64,000 nucleotides of DNA, taken from IMG/VR virus record IMGVR_UViG_3300047546_001496, positions 1 through 64,000 of that record; one strand, given 5' to 3'. Positions 10,368 to 19,572 of the stretch are shown here, piece by piece. The notes below the pieces were generated by a model. The model was not told the origin of the DNA. It saw nothing but the letters and a program-made list of their open reading frames with translations, and ran no database searches. The stretch comes from a virus. Numbering within the stretch: position 1 is the stretch's first letter; each line of letters opens with the position of its first letter. The position numbers were made by a program, and so were the translations under genes.

Positions 10368-11054
10368 TTAACTTTTGACTTGTTCATAGTCTAGGCCTAA
10401 GCCTATACCAAACCCTGCTTGCTGTGCATTTATACCTTGTAATGCTAGGATATCGCTAGAGTCTTTTGCTTGACCCTTACTAAATACCCTGGCCTTCATG
10501 TCTTCCCATGCGTTAGTTTTCTTAACATTCTTGTCTAAATCTATACCCTGGATGGCAGCAAAAAACTTTTTATTATCATAATCACTTTCTCGTTTTTGTG
10601 ATAGCAATGACATTAATTCTGGCAAGGCCAAAGATCTTTCTAATTCATCATAGTTTTTCCATATGCCCAAAAGAAAAACCTCAGACTCTAACTTTGCTAT
10701 ATCCAATTCTTCCCATGTTGATCCACTCTTTTGTGCCTGATCTTTTACACTTTCTTCTGAATCTTTTTTAAGTTTAATTCCTGCACCAATATCTAATATG
10801 TCATAGATAGTATCTAGGCTAACATTATCTTCTAGTACTTCTACGCTTACCGCAATTTCTGGCTTAAACTGTTCCATGCAGATTCTTGCACATTCTGTCA
10901 ATGCAGAAATAGCAGCAAGATCACCTTTAGCATTTTTTACATTTTCAAAACTGTCCATTATTTTTCTTAAGTATTTTATTTTTAATGGAGAAATTTCAAC
11001 AACAGTGCCGTCGGATAAAATAATATCTTTTGTTTTATAAATTTCAGTTGCCAT
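10368..11054 (-). CDS. Tail assembly chaperone, long form (N domain plus C-terminal extension)
   Basis: This 228-residue protein comprises an N-terminal domain (about 1-105) shared with the next gene and a C-terminal acidic/helical domain starting at about 110 (GSTWEELD). That arrangement is the counterpart of the frameshifted long chaperone (G-T type), but here encoded in one continuous frame. I chose ATG 11052-11054: a TATAAT box lies six bases upstream and no Shine-Dalgarno is seen. An upstream in-frame ATG at 11093 falls in a hairpin and lacks a ribosome site. Position between tail tube and tape measure supports the role. Confidence 0.75.
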   Translation of the reverse strand: MATEIYKTKDIILSDGTVVEISPLKIKYLRKIMDSFENVKNAKGDLAAISALTECARICMEQFKPEIAVSVEVLEDNVSLDTIYDILDIGAGIKLKKDSEESVKDQAQKSGSTWEELDIAKLESEVFLLGIWKNYDELERSLALPELMSLLSQKRESDYDNKKFFAAIQGIDLDKNVKKTNAWEDMKARVFSKGQAKDSSDILALQGINAQQAGFGIGLGLDYEQVKS

Positions 11055-11060
11055 ATCTTT

Positions 11061-11066
11061 ATTATA
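11061..11066 (-). promoter_or_regulatory. -10 box for long tail chaperone (leaderless)
   Basis: TATAAT lies six bases before the ATG at 11054, so the predicted transcript would start at or beside the start codon. No clear -35 at 17 bp; TTGAAA lies 21 bp upstream. Confidence 0.4.
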
Positions 11067-11074
11067 GCAAACAG

Positions 11075-11089
11075 AAAGGCCCAGCCTTT
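11075..11089. terminator. Hairpin after tail tube gene
   Basis: Perfect AAAGGC/GCCTTT stem with a 3-base loop, 39 bases past the tail tube stop codon. The following minus-strand bases are only weakly T-rich, so termination is possible but not certain. Confidence 0.35.
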
Positions 11090-11127
11090 TCAAATATGAC
11101 TGAGCCTTCTGATTTTATTAAGTTGTA

Positions 11128-11739
11128 TTAGTCTGTTACTGTACGATCTACGATCTTACCATAAGATCCAAGGTCGTTTGGAAGCAGACGGAATGAGACT
11201 TCAAACATTGTTGCTTCATCACGCTTTGCTGTTACCGATACATTTTCAATTGAAAGTGCACGATATGCTGCGTAAATGCGTTCCAAGTTTGAACCTTCCT
11301 CACAATCACCTGTTCCAGGACCTACTGCGACGATGCCTCGCTCAATTGGGCATTCACCTAGTGTTCCTGCCTTCAAGTTGAGAGTTGGATTTCCTGCTAC
11401 AGCGCTTAGATCTGTTTCAGATCCAGCAATTGCAACGAGAAGATTTTCCAAAGTTGATTCAGCAAATGTGGTATTTAGATTTACCTGCATACCTTGCTTG
11501 AACAACTTAGCGACGTCAAGGACCTGATCAACTGCGACTTCACCAAAGTCTGGTTGGAACTGAATTTCCAAACCATTCATTGTGTAACCGACGTTACGGA
11601 AGCCTTCTGTTGCGTCAAGTGTTGTTGCGTATTTTGTACCGTTAGCGTATGCTGGCAAATCTGATTCTGCCATAGTTCCGTTAAATACCCAGACCTGCGC
11701 TGCACCAACGATAATATTACTGCTACTACCTAGAGCCAT
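11128..11739 (-). CDS. Major tail (tube) protein
   Basis: This 203-residue protein has a strong AGAGGTGA site before its ATG and is flanked by hairpins on both sides, consistent with an abundant, separately transcribed product. It is beta-rich with Ala/Thr/Gly/Asn content typical of tube proteins, and its C-terminus (VSFRLLPNDLGSYGKIVDR) resembles a tube-domain strand. Its place between the tail terminator and the chaperones is the standard tail-tube position. The family is inferred from order and composition; no diagnostic motif exists. Confidence 0.8.
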   Translation of the reverse strand: MALGSSSNIIVGAAQVWVFNGTMAESDLPAYANGTKYATTLDATEGFRNVGYTMNGLEIQFQPDFGEVAVDQVLDVAKLFKQGMQVNLNTTFAESTLENLLVAIAGSETDLSAVAGNPTLNLKAGTLGECPIERGIVAVGPGTGDCEEGSNLERIYAAYRALSIENVSVTAKRDEATMFEVSFRLLPNDLGSYGKIVDRTVTD

Positions 11740-11768
11740 AATTTCACCTCTTTTTTTTTCTATAGAAT

Positions 11769-11809
11769 AAAAAGGCGTGTTTCCTCATTGACAAGTATAC
11801 AGCCTTTTT
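11769..11809. terminator. Long-stem hairpin before major tail gene
   Basis: AAAAAGGC pairs with GCCTTTTT across a 25-base loop, overlapping the stop codon of the tail terminator gene. On the minus strand it ends in a T-run, so it can act as an intrinsic terminator between the head-completion genes and the tail tube gene. Confidence 0.5.
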
Positions 11810-12383
11810 ATGAAATTATTGTTCCATTATATGTGCGTTTTTCTTGACCATCTACTACCTTTTTACCTTCACCTATGGAATGGTAGCAATAACTGATAAT
11901 TATCTTATTTCCTGCATAGGTTCTGGCAGTACCGAAGTCTATAAGATCCCGAACCTCTTCTAACTGATATATATTAAACTCATGAAAGTATACTGGAAGA
12001 AACTCTTTATCTGCCTTTACATAGACTCCATTTTCATTGAGTTTACCTTGTAGCCATGTATTAACTTCTCGGGCAGATTCGTCTCCACGATCTAGCAGGT
12101 CTTGAACTAGTTGTGTGGTCTCTATTAATAATTCTGGGTCCCCTGATGTTTTATAAAAATAATATAATAATTGTTCGTCTTTTATATGAGGAAAAGCATT
12201 TCTTCTCATTCTAAACATTCTATCAAAAACACAGAACATACCCTCTGGAAATTGTTCTGTTAACTGATCAATTGCATTTGGAGCAGATGGGAAAAATGGT
12301 ATAGCAAAAGAAAACCTAGAGTCATTAGCAACTTTTTCTGCCAAATAATCATTAACAAATATTGGTGGATATGAAATAGCCAT
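11808..12383 (-). CDS. Putative tail terminator / tail completion protein
   Basis: A 191-residue soluble protein. The start overlaps the last base of the preceding gene (12383), indicating translational coupling. The mixed alpha/beta composition has no enzymatic motif. It lies directly upstream of the tail tube gene, where siphophages encode the ring protein that stops tube growth and joins it to the head. The function is positional inference; it could instead be a head-completion protein. Confidence 0.55.
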   Translation of the reverse strand: MAISYPPIFVNDYLAEKVANDSRFSFAIPFFPSAPNAIDQLTEQFPEGMFCVFDRMFRMRRNAFPHIKDEQLLYYFYKTSGDPELLIETTQLVQDLLDRGDESAREVNTWLQGKLNENGVYVKADKEFLPVYFHEFNIYQLEEVRDLIDFGTARTYAGNKIIISYCYHSIGEGKKVVDGQEKRTYNGTIIS

Positions 12384-13057
12384 TATCGTATCATCGCCCC
12401 TGCATTAGCAACCCACCTATATCCTGTTTGATATCCGACAGTCTTGCCACCCTTAACTCCCGCAGCAAGATTCTTTTTATAACTTTTTGGTCTAGCAAAA
12501 TAATCTCGTAATCCACTATTCTTTAAAAATGCTTGCGTAAAATAATTACCAAAAAATAACTCAAATGTTTGTTGAAACTGTCCCCTTGTAATTCCGCCAG
12601 GATTATTTACAACAACCTGCTTCTTTGTATAGATAATATCTCCGTTGTCTTCAAACCTTAACACATCAGAATTCTTTGGTTTAATTGTAACGCTTATTCC
12701 ATTTTCCATTATTGATGCTTTCTCTCTAAATGGTGTATTAGATCCGTGCTGTATAGTTGCCGACTGAGTAAAAGAAGAAATAAATGAAACGCCATTTCTA
12801 TTAACAGTATAATCTATATCAAACAATCTAGCGTTTGGACTTCCAACCTGATACCATTCATATACATGGTGCAATGTTTGTGGACTAACTCTTGCATTTG
12901 CATCTATAAATTGTGATGCCATTTCAGATACATCCATACCAAGATTAACCAAAAACTTTTGTTTGCCAGCCTGCATGCCATCAAGAAATCCTATAGAATA
13001 ATTTATTAGATTCTTCATATCTTTTCTAAACTTCTTAGACTCAAATACGGCTCTCAT
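12383..13057 (-). CDS. HK97 gp10-like neck / minor tail protein
   Basis: A 224-residue protein with a basic N-terminal helix (MRAVFESKKFRKDMKNLINY) and a central VSPQTLHHVYEW segment, as in gp10-type proteins that sit at the head-tail joint. The start overlaps the previous stop by four bases. It lies between the head-closure and tail-terminator candidates, a typical location. It has no membrane segment or catalytic motif. Confidence 0.6.
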   Translation of the reverse strand: MRAVFESKKFRKDMKNLINYSIGFLDGMQAGKQKFLVNLGMDVSEMASQFIDANARVSPQTLHHVYEWYQVGSPNARLFDIDYTVNRNGVSFISSFTQSATIQHGSNTPFREKASIMENGISVTIKPKNSDVLRFEDNGDIIYTKKQVVVNNPGGITRGQFQQTFELFFGNYFTQAFLKNSGLRDYFARPKSYKKNLAAGVKGGKTVGYQTGYRWVANAGAMIR

Positions 13058-13503
13058 ATATCTACCGCCTGATTTTCTGATCTACGAATTACTAACTTAT
13101 AATATTCAATATTACCGAATGGCCCAGAAAATGGCTCTTGTGTTGCTACTTCAAATATTGTAGCCTTGCCAGAACGGGGTCCTGATGTTTCAATATAAAT
13201 ATCATTACAGTTTTGATCTTTAATATTTGTAATAATAACATTTGTAATAGATGATCTTGCTTCAAGACTAGAAATTCTAATATCTGTTTTGCATCTTCCA
13301 AGTAGTACCTTATTTTGTGTAATATTAAGATTAGGAGTTACCTCTTCCTTAAATGCTGTTCCTGCTGATGCAAATGAACAGGCAATAGTTCGATCTAAAA
13401 CCCAGGTCTTTTTAACATTACCATACGCACCTTGTTCAACTATTGGGTGATAAACATCTGCTTGCATTGGAAATGCGAAGTCTGGAGTTTCGCATATTAC
13501 CAT
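13054..13503 (-). CDS. Putative head closure (stopper) protein
   Basis: A 149-residue, mostly beta protein with several Cys residues. It overlaps its neighbours at both ends by one to four bases, so it is part of a tightly coupled string. It follows the adaptor candidate and precedes the gp10-like protein, which is where the head stopper is encoded in siphophages. Sequence alone does not prove the family. Confidence 0.55.
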   Translation of the reverse strand: MVICETPDFAFPMQADVYHPIVEQGAYGNVKKTWVLDRTIACSFASAGTAFKEEVTPNLNITQNKVLLGRCKTDIRISSLEARSSITNVIITNIKDQNCNDIYIETSGPRSGKATIFEVATQEPFSGPFGNIEYYKLVIRRSENQAVDI

Positions 13504-14423
13504 TATAAAACTCCTGGTTTAGTTATGACCTTAACATATTTGTCTAAAATTCTATCAACCATCATATTGCCTGTACCAGATGTCATACCTTTATCAAACT
13601 GAATTCTAAACTGATCTGTATTATATGCATTAATGTATCTCTTGTAGTAATCTAATTTACCACAATCTATATCTTCAATAAGCATTCTTGTTGCTGCCTC
13701 AACATCTGGTGGAATAGCACGATATCCAACATCTAACACAATTGTATAGTCAAATCCCTGTGGAAAATCTCCAATATGGTATCCGACAAAACCTAGGTCG
13801 CCATGTGCTGTTGTTGTTTTTGGTGGATTAAACTCTAATCTATTTCTTTCGTTTGCTGCTGTTAAAACTTCTTCTCTGTATATTGCAGAGTTGTCTAATA
13901 AAATATGATATGCATACTCATAATCTTCTGCATTTTCTATATCATAAACTAAAACATTATTTTCATAAACTTTTAAAACTCTATTAGAGTCATGCCAAAT
14001 TGGTAAATAATCTGTTCCTTGACCAACAACATTTAGTACAAGTTTATGGTTATAAAAACCATCTCCAACATATGTATCAATCATTGATCTTGCAATTAAC
14101 TCATACTGCTTATACTTAGCAACATCAGATGCCGTTGTTCCATAACCTGATGGATCTACATATGGTCTTGTTATTGTTAAATTTTCTTCATATAAAATGT
14201 GTTCATGTTCTGTATCATAAAATCTAATTAAAAAGTCACGATCAAATTGTACTTTTTCAAGTGGTAATTCATAAACTAATTTACCATTTGCATCTGAAGA
14301 TATATTAACTTCTTGAACTGAGTGGTCCACCAAATCCTCAATATAAACAATGTACTCATAATTTGCGATAGGCAAATTCCATGTAGTTGTTAAAGGATAA
14401 GGTGGAACTCTCAATACTTCCAT
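13503..14423 (-). CDS. Putative head-tail adaptor with N-terminal extension
   Basis: A 306-residue protein. The C-terminal part (IPPDVEAATRMLIEDIDCG, then KLDYYKRY) resembles the helical segment of head-tail adaptor proteins (gp6-like), which bind under the portal. The N-terminal about 90 residues form a beta-rich domain usually absent from the roughly 100-residue adaptors, so this appears to be a larger, fused form. It is adjacent to the accessory gene at 14424 and to the head-closure candidate. Confidence 0.55.
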   Translation of the reverse strand: MEVLRVPPYPLTTTWNLPIANYEYIVYIEDLVDHSVQEVNISSDANGKLVYELPLEKVQFDRDFLIRFYDTEHEHILYEENLTITRPYVDPSGYGTTASDVAKYKQYELIARSMIDTYVGDGFYNHKLVLNVVGQGTDYLPIWHDSNRVLKVYENNVLVYDIENAEDYEYAYHILLDNSAIYREEVLTAANERNRLEFNPPKTTTAHGDLGFVGYHIGDFPQGFDYTIVLDVGYRAIPPDVEAATRMLIEDIDCGKLDYYKRYINAYNTDQFRIQFDKGMTSGTGNMMVDRILDKYVKVITKPGVL

Positions 14424-14906
14424 TTAGCGACCAAACTCCTTGGCTACTTCTTCTGGTGTAGCAAGACGAATATGACTTCTCTTAAGCCATGCTTCTGCTT
14501 GATCTGGTGTTACAATATTGTAACCACGATATACCTTACCTACTCCTGGCAGGCTTACATTCTTTGTAGAGTGTACAGCAACTGTTTTCTTTTGTGGAGT
14601 AGCAGCAGGTTTTTCTGGTGTACGCTCAACTTGTGTTGCTCCAATTACACCATCTGCAACAGATCCCATACCTTGAACCAAATTACTTGATGCAAGATTG
14701 TCTGTGCTTATAACTCCAGAATTTTTTGATTCTTCTGCTGCAGCAATCTTATACTTCTCCCATGGGGAAACATCTGATGCTGGTTCTTCAACTGGTGCTG
14801 GTTCTGTTACAGGCATAGGAGCCTCAGTTACTGGTTCAGCGACAATTGATTGTTCTTCAGCAGTTTGTGCTGGAGTTGTTTCATTATTTAAATTATTTTC
14901 TTCCAT
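14424..14906 (-). CDS. Capsid-proximal accessory protein (unknown)
   Basis: A 160-residue protein. Residues 1-45 are Glu/Pro/Thr/Ala-rich and probably disordered; the C-terminal about 45 residues (from KNVSLPGVG to EVAKEFGR) look folded and resemble a short domain seen beside capsid genes of other phages. The gene is separated from the capsid gene by a strong terminator. Possible roles are decoration or connector accessory protein. I do not recognise a defined family. Confidence 0.5.
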   Translation of the reverse strand: MEENNLNNETTPAQTAEEQSIVAEPVTEAPMPVTEPAPVEEPASDVSPWEKYKIAAAEESKNSGVISTDNLASSNLVQGMGSVADGVIGATQVERTPEKPAATPQKKTVAVHSTKNVSLPGVGKVYRGYNIVTPDQAEAWLKRSHIRLATPEEVAKEFGR

Positions 14907-14952
14907 TATTTAACCTCCTATGTGAACTATTATAACAGAATACTAAAAATTA

Positions 14953-14985
14953 AGAGGGGGAGGAGATCGTTCCCCTGCCCCCTCT
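14953..14985 (-). terminator. Strong intrinsic terminator after major capsid gene
   Basis: A GC-rich stem (AGAGGGGG pairing with CCCCCTCT plus a further AGGGGA/TCCT arm) lies about 20 bases past the capsid stop codon. It is followed on the minus strand by TAATTTTTAG. This would limit read-through of the highly expressed capsid transcript into downstream genes. Confidence 0.75.
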
Positions 14986-15005
14986 CAAAGGTTACTGTTT
15001 ACAGA

Positions 15006-16148
15006 TTATGCATCTGCAGCAGCGTCTGCCCAAACGATTGAATCTTCTTCTTCCCATTGAATACCAAAGCGAACGAAGACGGTATACTCAATTGTATCCT
15101 TCTTTGCCTTGTATTCACGGTTTACGACGATGTCTCGTTGGAAGCCCCATACACGATTCTGTGGGAATGTCAAATCGACATATCCTTCTGGATAGTAAGG
15201 AACTTCTTGAACATCAATTCCGAGAACACGAGTTGTACGTGCTCCACCGAATGTTTGTCCATTACCTTCAAGATATGCTTGACGGTTTTGTGCAGTACCA
15301 GCAACACGGTTGCCCATTGCTTCTGAGATTGCATCAGCAAGGGTACCATTGTGCTTTACGATGCCTGCAAATGTATCTGTACCAACATAGAACTTAAGAT
15401 TGTTCTTAAGAGCACGATACTTACGTGGCATTGCAAGAATAATATCTTGCATAACTTCTGGTGTCCAAGCGTTGTTAGCAACGGTAACAGCAGCCTCATG
15501 TGAGTCTCCGTTATCCTTATGCTTCTTGATAAAGCCCTTCATAATTGAAAGGAAGTTACCAGTTGATCCATCACCATTAATGGCGAGGTCTTCAATATCG
15601 TTAGCGAATGCGTTGGTCATCAAGCGAACAAGATGATCTTCAAGCGCAGCCCCCTCAATATTGTCTTCTAGTGCTTCAGCAGATACTTCCCAATCGAGAC
15701 GAATCTTCTTGGTTGTAAGTTCTACCTTGCTGAATGTTGCACCAGTGTTAGTGTAATCACCGACACCTTGAGCAGCAGCACGAATAACTCGTTCACCCAC
15801 GTTAATCTTTTCGAGTTCCATGGTGTTTGCTCTCATTGTGACACGGCGACCATCCTGGGCGAGAACTGTAGCGTCCCAAACGTAATCAATGAAACGCTGT
15901 GCCTGTTCAGGGCGTAGGATACCGCTTCCAGCCTCACCTGAAGGATTTACTGCATTTGGTCCTGTTGTAAGACCAAGGTTAGCGTTTGGAATGTTACCAA
16001 GAACGCCACCATCAGTGTAATTACCAGGTACGTTAGAACCTGCATCAGATCCAGATGCGAATGCACCCTGTGACTGATAAAGACCTGGTGTTGTTCCACC
16101 GAGTTGTCCAGATTCTCCTGGTTGGTTTTTCTTTATTTCTTCCGACAT
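15006..16148 (-). CDS. Major capsid protein (HK97 fold)
   Basis: This 380-residue protein has an unusually Gly/Ser/Pro/Asn-rich N-terminal arm of about 75 residues, then a capsid core. Recognisable segments are RMTNAFANDIEDLAINGDG-like E-loop/spine helix sequence near residue 180, the AMPRKYR stretch, and the C-terminal RFGIQWEEED. A perfect GGAGGTGA ribosome site precedes the ATG, and a strong terminator follows. It sits directly after the protease/scaffold gene, the canonical order. The N-terminal arm may be removed by the protease. Confidence 0.9.
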   Translation of the reverse strand: MSEEIKKNQPGESGQLGGTTPGLYQSQGAFASGSDAGSNVPGNYTDGGVLGNIPNANLGLTTGPNAVNPSGEAGSGILRPEQAQRFIDYVWDATVLAQDGRRVTMRANTMELEKINVGERVIRAAAQGVGDYTNTGATFSKVELTTKKIRLDWEVSAEALEDNIEGAALEDHLVRLMTNAFANDIEDLAINGDGSTGNFLSIMKGFIKKHKDNGDSHEAAVTVANNAWTPEVMQDIILAMPRKYRALKNNLKFYVGTDTFAGIVKHNGTLADAISEAMGNRVAGTAQNRQAYLEGNGQTFGGARTTRVLGIDVQEVPYYPEGYVDLTFPQNRVWGFQRDIVVNREYKAKKDTIEYTVFVRFGIQWEEEDSIVWADAAADA

Positions 16149-16171
16149 ATTGTCACCTCCAAGTATTTTAC

Positions 16172-17518
16172 TTATCTAAATAAGTCGGCTGTTTTGAGGA
16201 AACGTCCGCCCCATAGGGATTTTTCCATCATTTCTGATGGTTGTTCCTGAACGATCTCGCCTAGATCGCCAGACTTTCGAAAAGCAGTATCTGCTTCTAC
16301 CGCATCAACACGCTTTCCAAAATTATTAAAACGGTCATTAATTGCAGCAATATCTTTGGCAACTGCATCTAATGAACTCTTTACTGCATCTGTATCAACT
16401 TTGCTTGACTTAAGTACTTCTACTTCTGCCTGCAAAGATTTTACAGTTTCAACTAAATCGCTAAAGGCTGTTGAGATTGTGCTCTTGATGTCTGCTATTG
16501 ATTCAGCAATAACTTCATCTGATTTCTTCTTTGCCTTAGCCTCTTCTTCCATCTCAGCATCTGGACCTTCTGCTGCATCTTCTGCAGCATTTTCCTCATC
16601 TGGATGTGGCTTCTTTGCAGCCTTTTCTGTATCAGCAACTTCAGTTGTTTCAACAACAACTTCATCAGCCTTTTCAGTTTCGACTACAGGAGTTTCGGCA
16701 ACTGCCTCTGGAGCGATTTCTTCTGACTTAGTAACTTCGACTTCTTCAGTCTTGTTCTTTTTTGCCATAGGATTTTCCTCCTTTGAAATCTTAGCATCAA
16801 TGCCTTTAGCACTATCTACTAAGAATTTGACTATATCCATTTTTTCGTTGTCTTCTTTTTCAACGAAACCTATATTCTTCATTTCATTTCCAGTAACTGG
16901 ACTTGTTACTGTCTCTTGATCTGAAACCATTACTATTCCAGATTCTGCATCATAAAAAACATTTTCAAGTGCAACATCTGCACCCTTAACAACATCTACG
17001 CCATCTACTTTTTCAACAGACATAATGTTTGCAAATTGATTTGCTGGGGAATCTACAAGACTCAACTCAACAAGATCATAATCTTTAATAATTCTAATTG
17101 TGGAATCTGATTTCTCATCATATCCGTCATCCCACTTATTCATTCTACCGCCGATAGAAAAACCAGTGTAGGTTCCATCAATAACTTTTTCCCAAGCATC
17201 TTGTGCGCCTTTTGAAATATAAGCAGAAACAAAAACTCCATTATAAAACTTTTTAGAATCTGGATCAAAATATTTATCTTCTTTAAATGAAACCATTTTG
17301 CCAACAGCAGATGGTTGATGCATTTCACGAATGTTTCCACGGAATGCAGAGAATGCTTTCATTGATGCCTCTGTTGTAACTATATCGCCTTGTTTATCAA
17401 CATTATCAAGAGATGCAAAACCTGAGACGATACGTCTCTCCTTATCAACCTTCGCAAATGGAAGGGAAAGTCTTACTGAGTCGCCAGTGGTGTCCCAATG
17501 GGCTTTAGATATAGTCAT
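16172..17518 (-). CDS. Prohead protease fused to scaffold domain
   Basis: This 448-residue protein matches HK97-type (U35/S78) prohead proteases in residues 1-165. It has His67 in REMHQPSAVGKM, a TGFSIGG strand with the likely catalytic Ser121, and ELSLVDSPAN. Residues about 240-340 are Glu/Ala/Lys-rich and disordered, and about 345-415 form a coiled coil, the expected scaffold portion. Start ATG 17516-17518 was chosen because a TTAACA-N18-TATAAT promoter ends 10 bases upstream; the upstream in-frame TTG overlaps that promoter. The transcript would be leaderless or nearly so. Confidence 0.88.
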   Translation of the reverse strand: MTISKAHWDTTGDSVRLSLPFAKVDKERRIVSGFASLDNVDKQGDIVTTEASMKAFSAFRGNIREMHQPSAVGKMVSFKEDKYFDPDSKKFYNGVFVSAYISKGAQDAWEKVIDGTYTGFSIGGRMNKWDDGYDEKSDSTIRIIKDYDLVELSLVDSPANQFANIMSVEKVDGVDVVKGADVALENVFYDAESGIVMVSDQETVTSPVTGNEMKNIGFVEKEDNEKMDIVKFLVDSAKGIDAKISKEENPMAKKNKTEEVEVTKSEEIAPEAVAETPVVETEKADEVVVETTEVADTEKAAKKPHPDEENAAEDAAEGPDAEMEEEAKAKKKSDEVIAESIADIKSTISTAFSDLVETVKSLQAEVEVLKSSKVDTDAVKSSLDAVAKDIAAINDRFNNFGKRVDAVEADTAFRKSGDLGEIVQEQPSEMMEKSLWGGRFLKTADLFR

Positions 17519-17528
17519 ACTAGAATAT

Positions 17529-17558
17529 ATTATAGAGCCTTTTTTACACAAATGTTAA
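17529..17558 (-). promoter_or_regulatory. Promoter for capsid protease/scaffold gene
   Basis: TTAACA (17553-17558) and TATAAT (17529-17534) are separated by 18 bp on the minus strand. The box ends ten bases before the ATG, leaving no room for a ribosome binding site. Confidence 0.6.
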
Positions 17559-17584
17559 TAAACTGTGCATAAACCTGTGGATAG

Positions 17585-19186
17585 TTATTGTGATGATCTA
17601 CCCTCGCCCTTTGGATTTCTACCAGCAACTGTGGCAGGTCCATCGGATTGGTTGTTTAATCTTTCTCCATCCCGTGCACGATTAGCATTATCATTTGCTG
17701 TATCTTGTGGCTTAGGTTGGAAAGGCTCGTCCCCTCCTTCCCGTTGTGGAAGTCCAAGGACTGTTCTTGCTTCGTTAGGAAGCATGACCTGTGTCTTGAC
17801 ATATCGTTCCAAAATTTGAGACTGTGCTATCTCATCTGTTAATGTAAGTTCTTTAAATTTAAGTACTAAAATATCAGTTTGTTCTTTAATAATCTTATTT
17901 AATATTTTTTCTAATTCTCTTTGTGCAGGTCTAGCAACTTGTTCTTTAAATGTACGATCTTGAGCAAGTGCTGCTGCTACTCCGCCAGACTCTCCTCCAC
18001 CAATCTTAGATAGTGGGACTTGATGCGCTATCAAAATATCATCACGATTTTGTTTACGATACTTTTCAAAAGAACCTTCCTGAACACCATTCTCAATTGG
18101 CTCCATCTTGAAATCAACTTTATTTGTATCTGTATCTCCAGGAAGTGGAATGTATAAAGTTCTATGTGATTGTCCTTTAAGGTTTGTCTGTAAGAATCTA
18201 AACATCTTGTCTTCTGCATCTGCAGAAAGACGAGCACCCTTTAGTGTAACTACATATCTTGGAACAGCCTTATTGCTAAAGTAATCAATATTATACTGAG
18301 ATGCTAAATGATCTCCATGTAGTGAATTGATTGCAGATAAAATATCTGGAACTCCATAGAATGTATTGAGTGGTGAGTATTGCTTAAAATGAATAATCTC
18401 ATTTGGCCTTGGATCTGCAGTAATTGGGTTTGGATTGTTTGCACCAAAGTTTCTAAAGTAAACAACCTTTTGACCAATAATTTGAACATATCCATCACGA
18501 ACTCTACGAACACGAACAGTTGTTGCTGGAATATGTCCTACATAACCAATCTGTCCAGTTGTAGTTCTACCAATTTCAAGATAGCCATTTCCAATTGCTT
18601 GCATATCTGTATAAACTTTTGTCATTGTTGTGGTAAATGAATCATCATCATTTAGAGATTCTAGCCAGGCATGCATTTCAATCTTGGCTCTTTCAATTCT
18701 ATTTCTTGCTCTTGATACTTGCTCTTTATCTTGATTAGATTCAAGACGCAACATTGTGCTTGGAGAAATCTCAAAGTCATAACCTAGACCAACAATGTTT
18801 TCTACCTTAGCATCAATAGCAGCATGATTAGCAAAAGATGTATCATAATAATTAGCAAGTTCATAAACATTCCAAGGTGGTGTAATTACATCAAATAGGC
18901 CGTAGGCATTTCTGTATACAACACCAGGATTAATTTCTTTTGACTTTGCCCCGTCGATTCCTCGTTGTTCTGCCTTTGCACTATCAAGATATCCTTGAGC
19001 ATTTTCTGGTGCAAGAGCCTTTTCTACAAGTCTAGTTGTTCTACGCTTAAAATTATTTTCTAAACCATTATAGGTTTTAAGAACATCCCAAGAACTATTA
19101 AACGGATCATCACTTTTGAATTGCTCTAATGGGCTAGATAGATTATCGATATTTGCCCCAATGATAAATTCTTGATCGTCTGACAT
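17585..19186 (-). CDS. Portal protein
   Basis: This 533-residue protein matches the HK97/PBSX portal type. Recognisable parts are the EIIHFKQYSPLNTFYGVPD stretch, the long helix starting SQYNIDYFSNKAVPRYV, the DDILIAHQVPLSKIG motif, and the C-terminal helix before PNEARTVLGLPQREGGD. It forms the dodecameric ring through which DNA enters the capsid. The ATG overlaps the preceding stop (TAATG). A terminase gene would normally be adjacent, but none is present here. Confidence 0.92.
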   Translation of the reverse strand: MSDDQEFIIGANIDNLSSPLEQFKSDDPFNSSWDVLKTYNGLENNFKRRTTRLVEKALAPENAQGYLDSAKAEQRGIDGAKSKEINPGVVYRNAYGLFDVITPPWNVYELANYYDTSFANHAAIDAKVENIVGLGYDFEISPSTMLRLESNQDKEQVSRARNRIERAKIEMHAWLESLNDDDSFTTTMTKVYTDMQAIGNGYLEIGRTTTGQIGYVGHIPATTVRVRRVRDGYVQIIGQKVVYFRNFGANNPNPITADPRPNEIIHFKQYSPLNTFYGVPDILSAINSLHGDHLASQYNIDYFSNKAVPRYVVTLKGARLSADAEDKMFRFLQTNLKGQSHRTLYIPLPGDTDTNKVDFKMEPIENGVQEGSFEKYRKQNRDDILIAHQVPLSKIGGGESGGVAAALAQDRTFKEQVARPAQRELEKILNKIIKEQTDILVLKFKELTLTDEIAQSQILERYVKTQVMLPNEARTVLGLPQREGGDEPFQPKPQDTANDNANRARDGERLNNQSDGPATVAGRNPKGEGRSSQ

Positions 19187-19554
19187 TAGTCCTGTACTCC
19201 ATATTTCTTTATAGTTTGTTGTGCTGCATGTACTGCTCCAAGGTCATTAAGATTTGGAATTAATCCCTCTCTCATTCTTTGGCGCTGCTCTTCATATTCT
19301 TCATCAGATACACGATTCAATCCAGGGAAAAATATGGCCTCCCCTTCTGGCTCTCCGTAATGTGCTGCAGCCTTTTTTAATTCTGCAATTTTTGATATAT
19401 CACCCTTCATTGAAGGTATATTTAAAATGTTTCCTTGGCCATCTGTAAACCATTTGCCGTTTTGTTTTTTCCATACATAGATACCCCAGTCATAGTTTTT
19501 ATCTATAACTTTAATCTTAGACTTACCAATTTGGCCTGGAATATTCGGTTTCAT
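19186..19554 (-). CDS. Small protein preceding portal (unknown)
   Basis: About 122 residues with a beta-rich N-terminus (KVIDKNYDWGIYVWKKQNG) and an acidic helical C-terminus. I place the start at ATG 19552-19554. A TATACT box ends seven bases upstream and an alternative GTG six bases earlier sits too close to it. It is translationally coupled to the portal gene. No family is recognised; a DNA-packaging or portal accessory role would fit the position. Confidence 0.55.
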   Translation of the reverse strand: MKPNIPGQIGKSKIKVIDKNYDWGIYVWKKQNGKWFTDGQGNILNIPSMKGDISKIAELKKAAAHYGEPEGEAIFFPGLNRVSDEEYEEQRQRMREGLIPNLNDLGAVHAAQQTIKKYGVQD

Positions 19555-19561
19555 TACCACA

Positions 19562-19567
19562 AGTATA
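19562..19567 (-). promoter_or_regulatory. -10 box for pre-portal gene (leaderless)
   Basis: TATACT seven bases before ATG 19554, with no ribosome binding site between them. Confidence 0.35.
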
Positions 19568-19572
19568 CCACA

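Noticed and set aside
11055-11093. Longer start for the tail chaperone at 11093
   Set aside because: It overlaps a hairpin and the -10 box and lacks a ribosome site; ATG 11054 fits better.
17569-17580. DnaA box at TGTGGATAG
   Set aside because: One mismatch and isolated, with no origin-like context.
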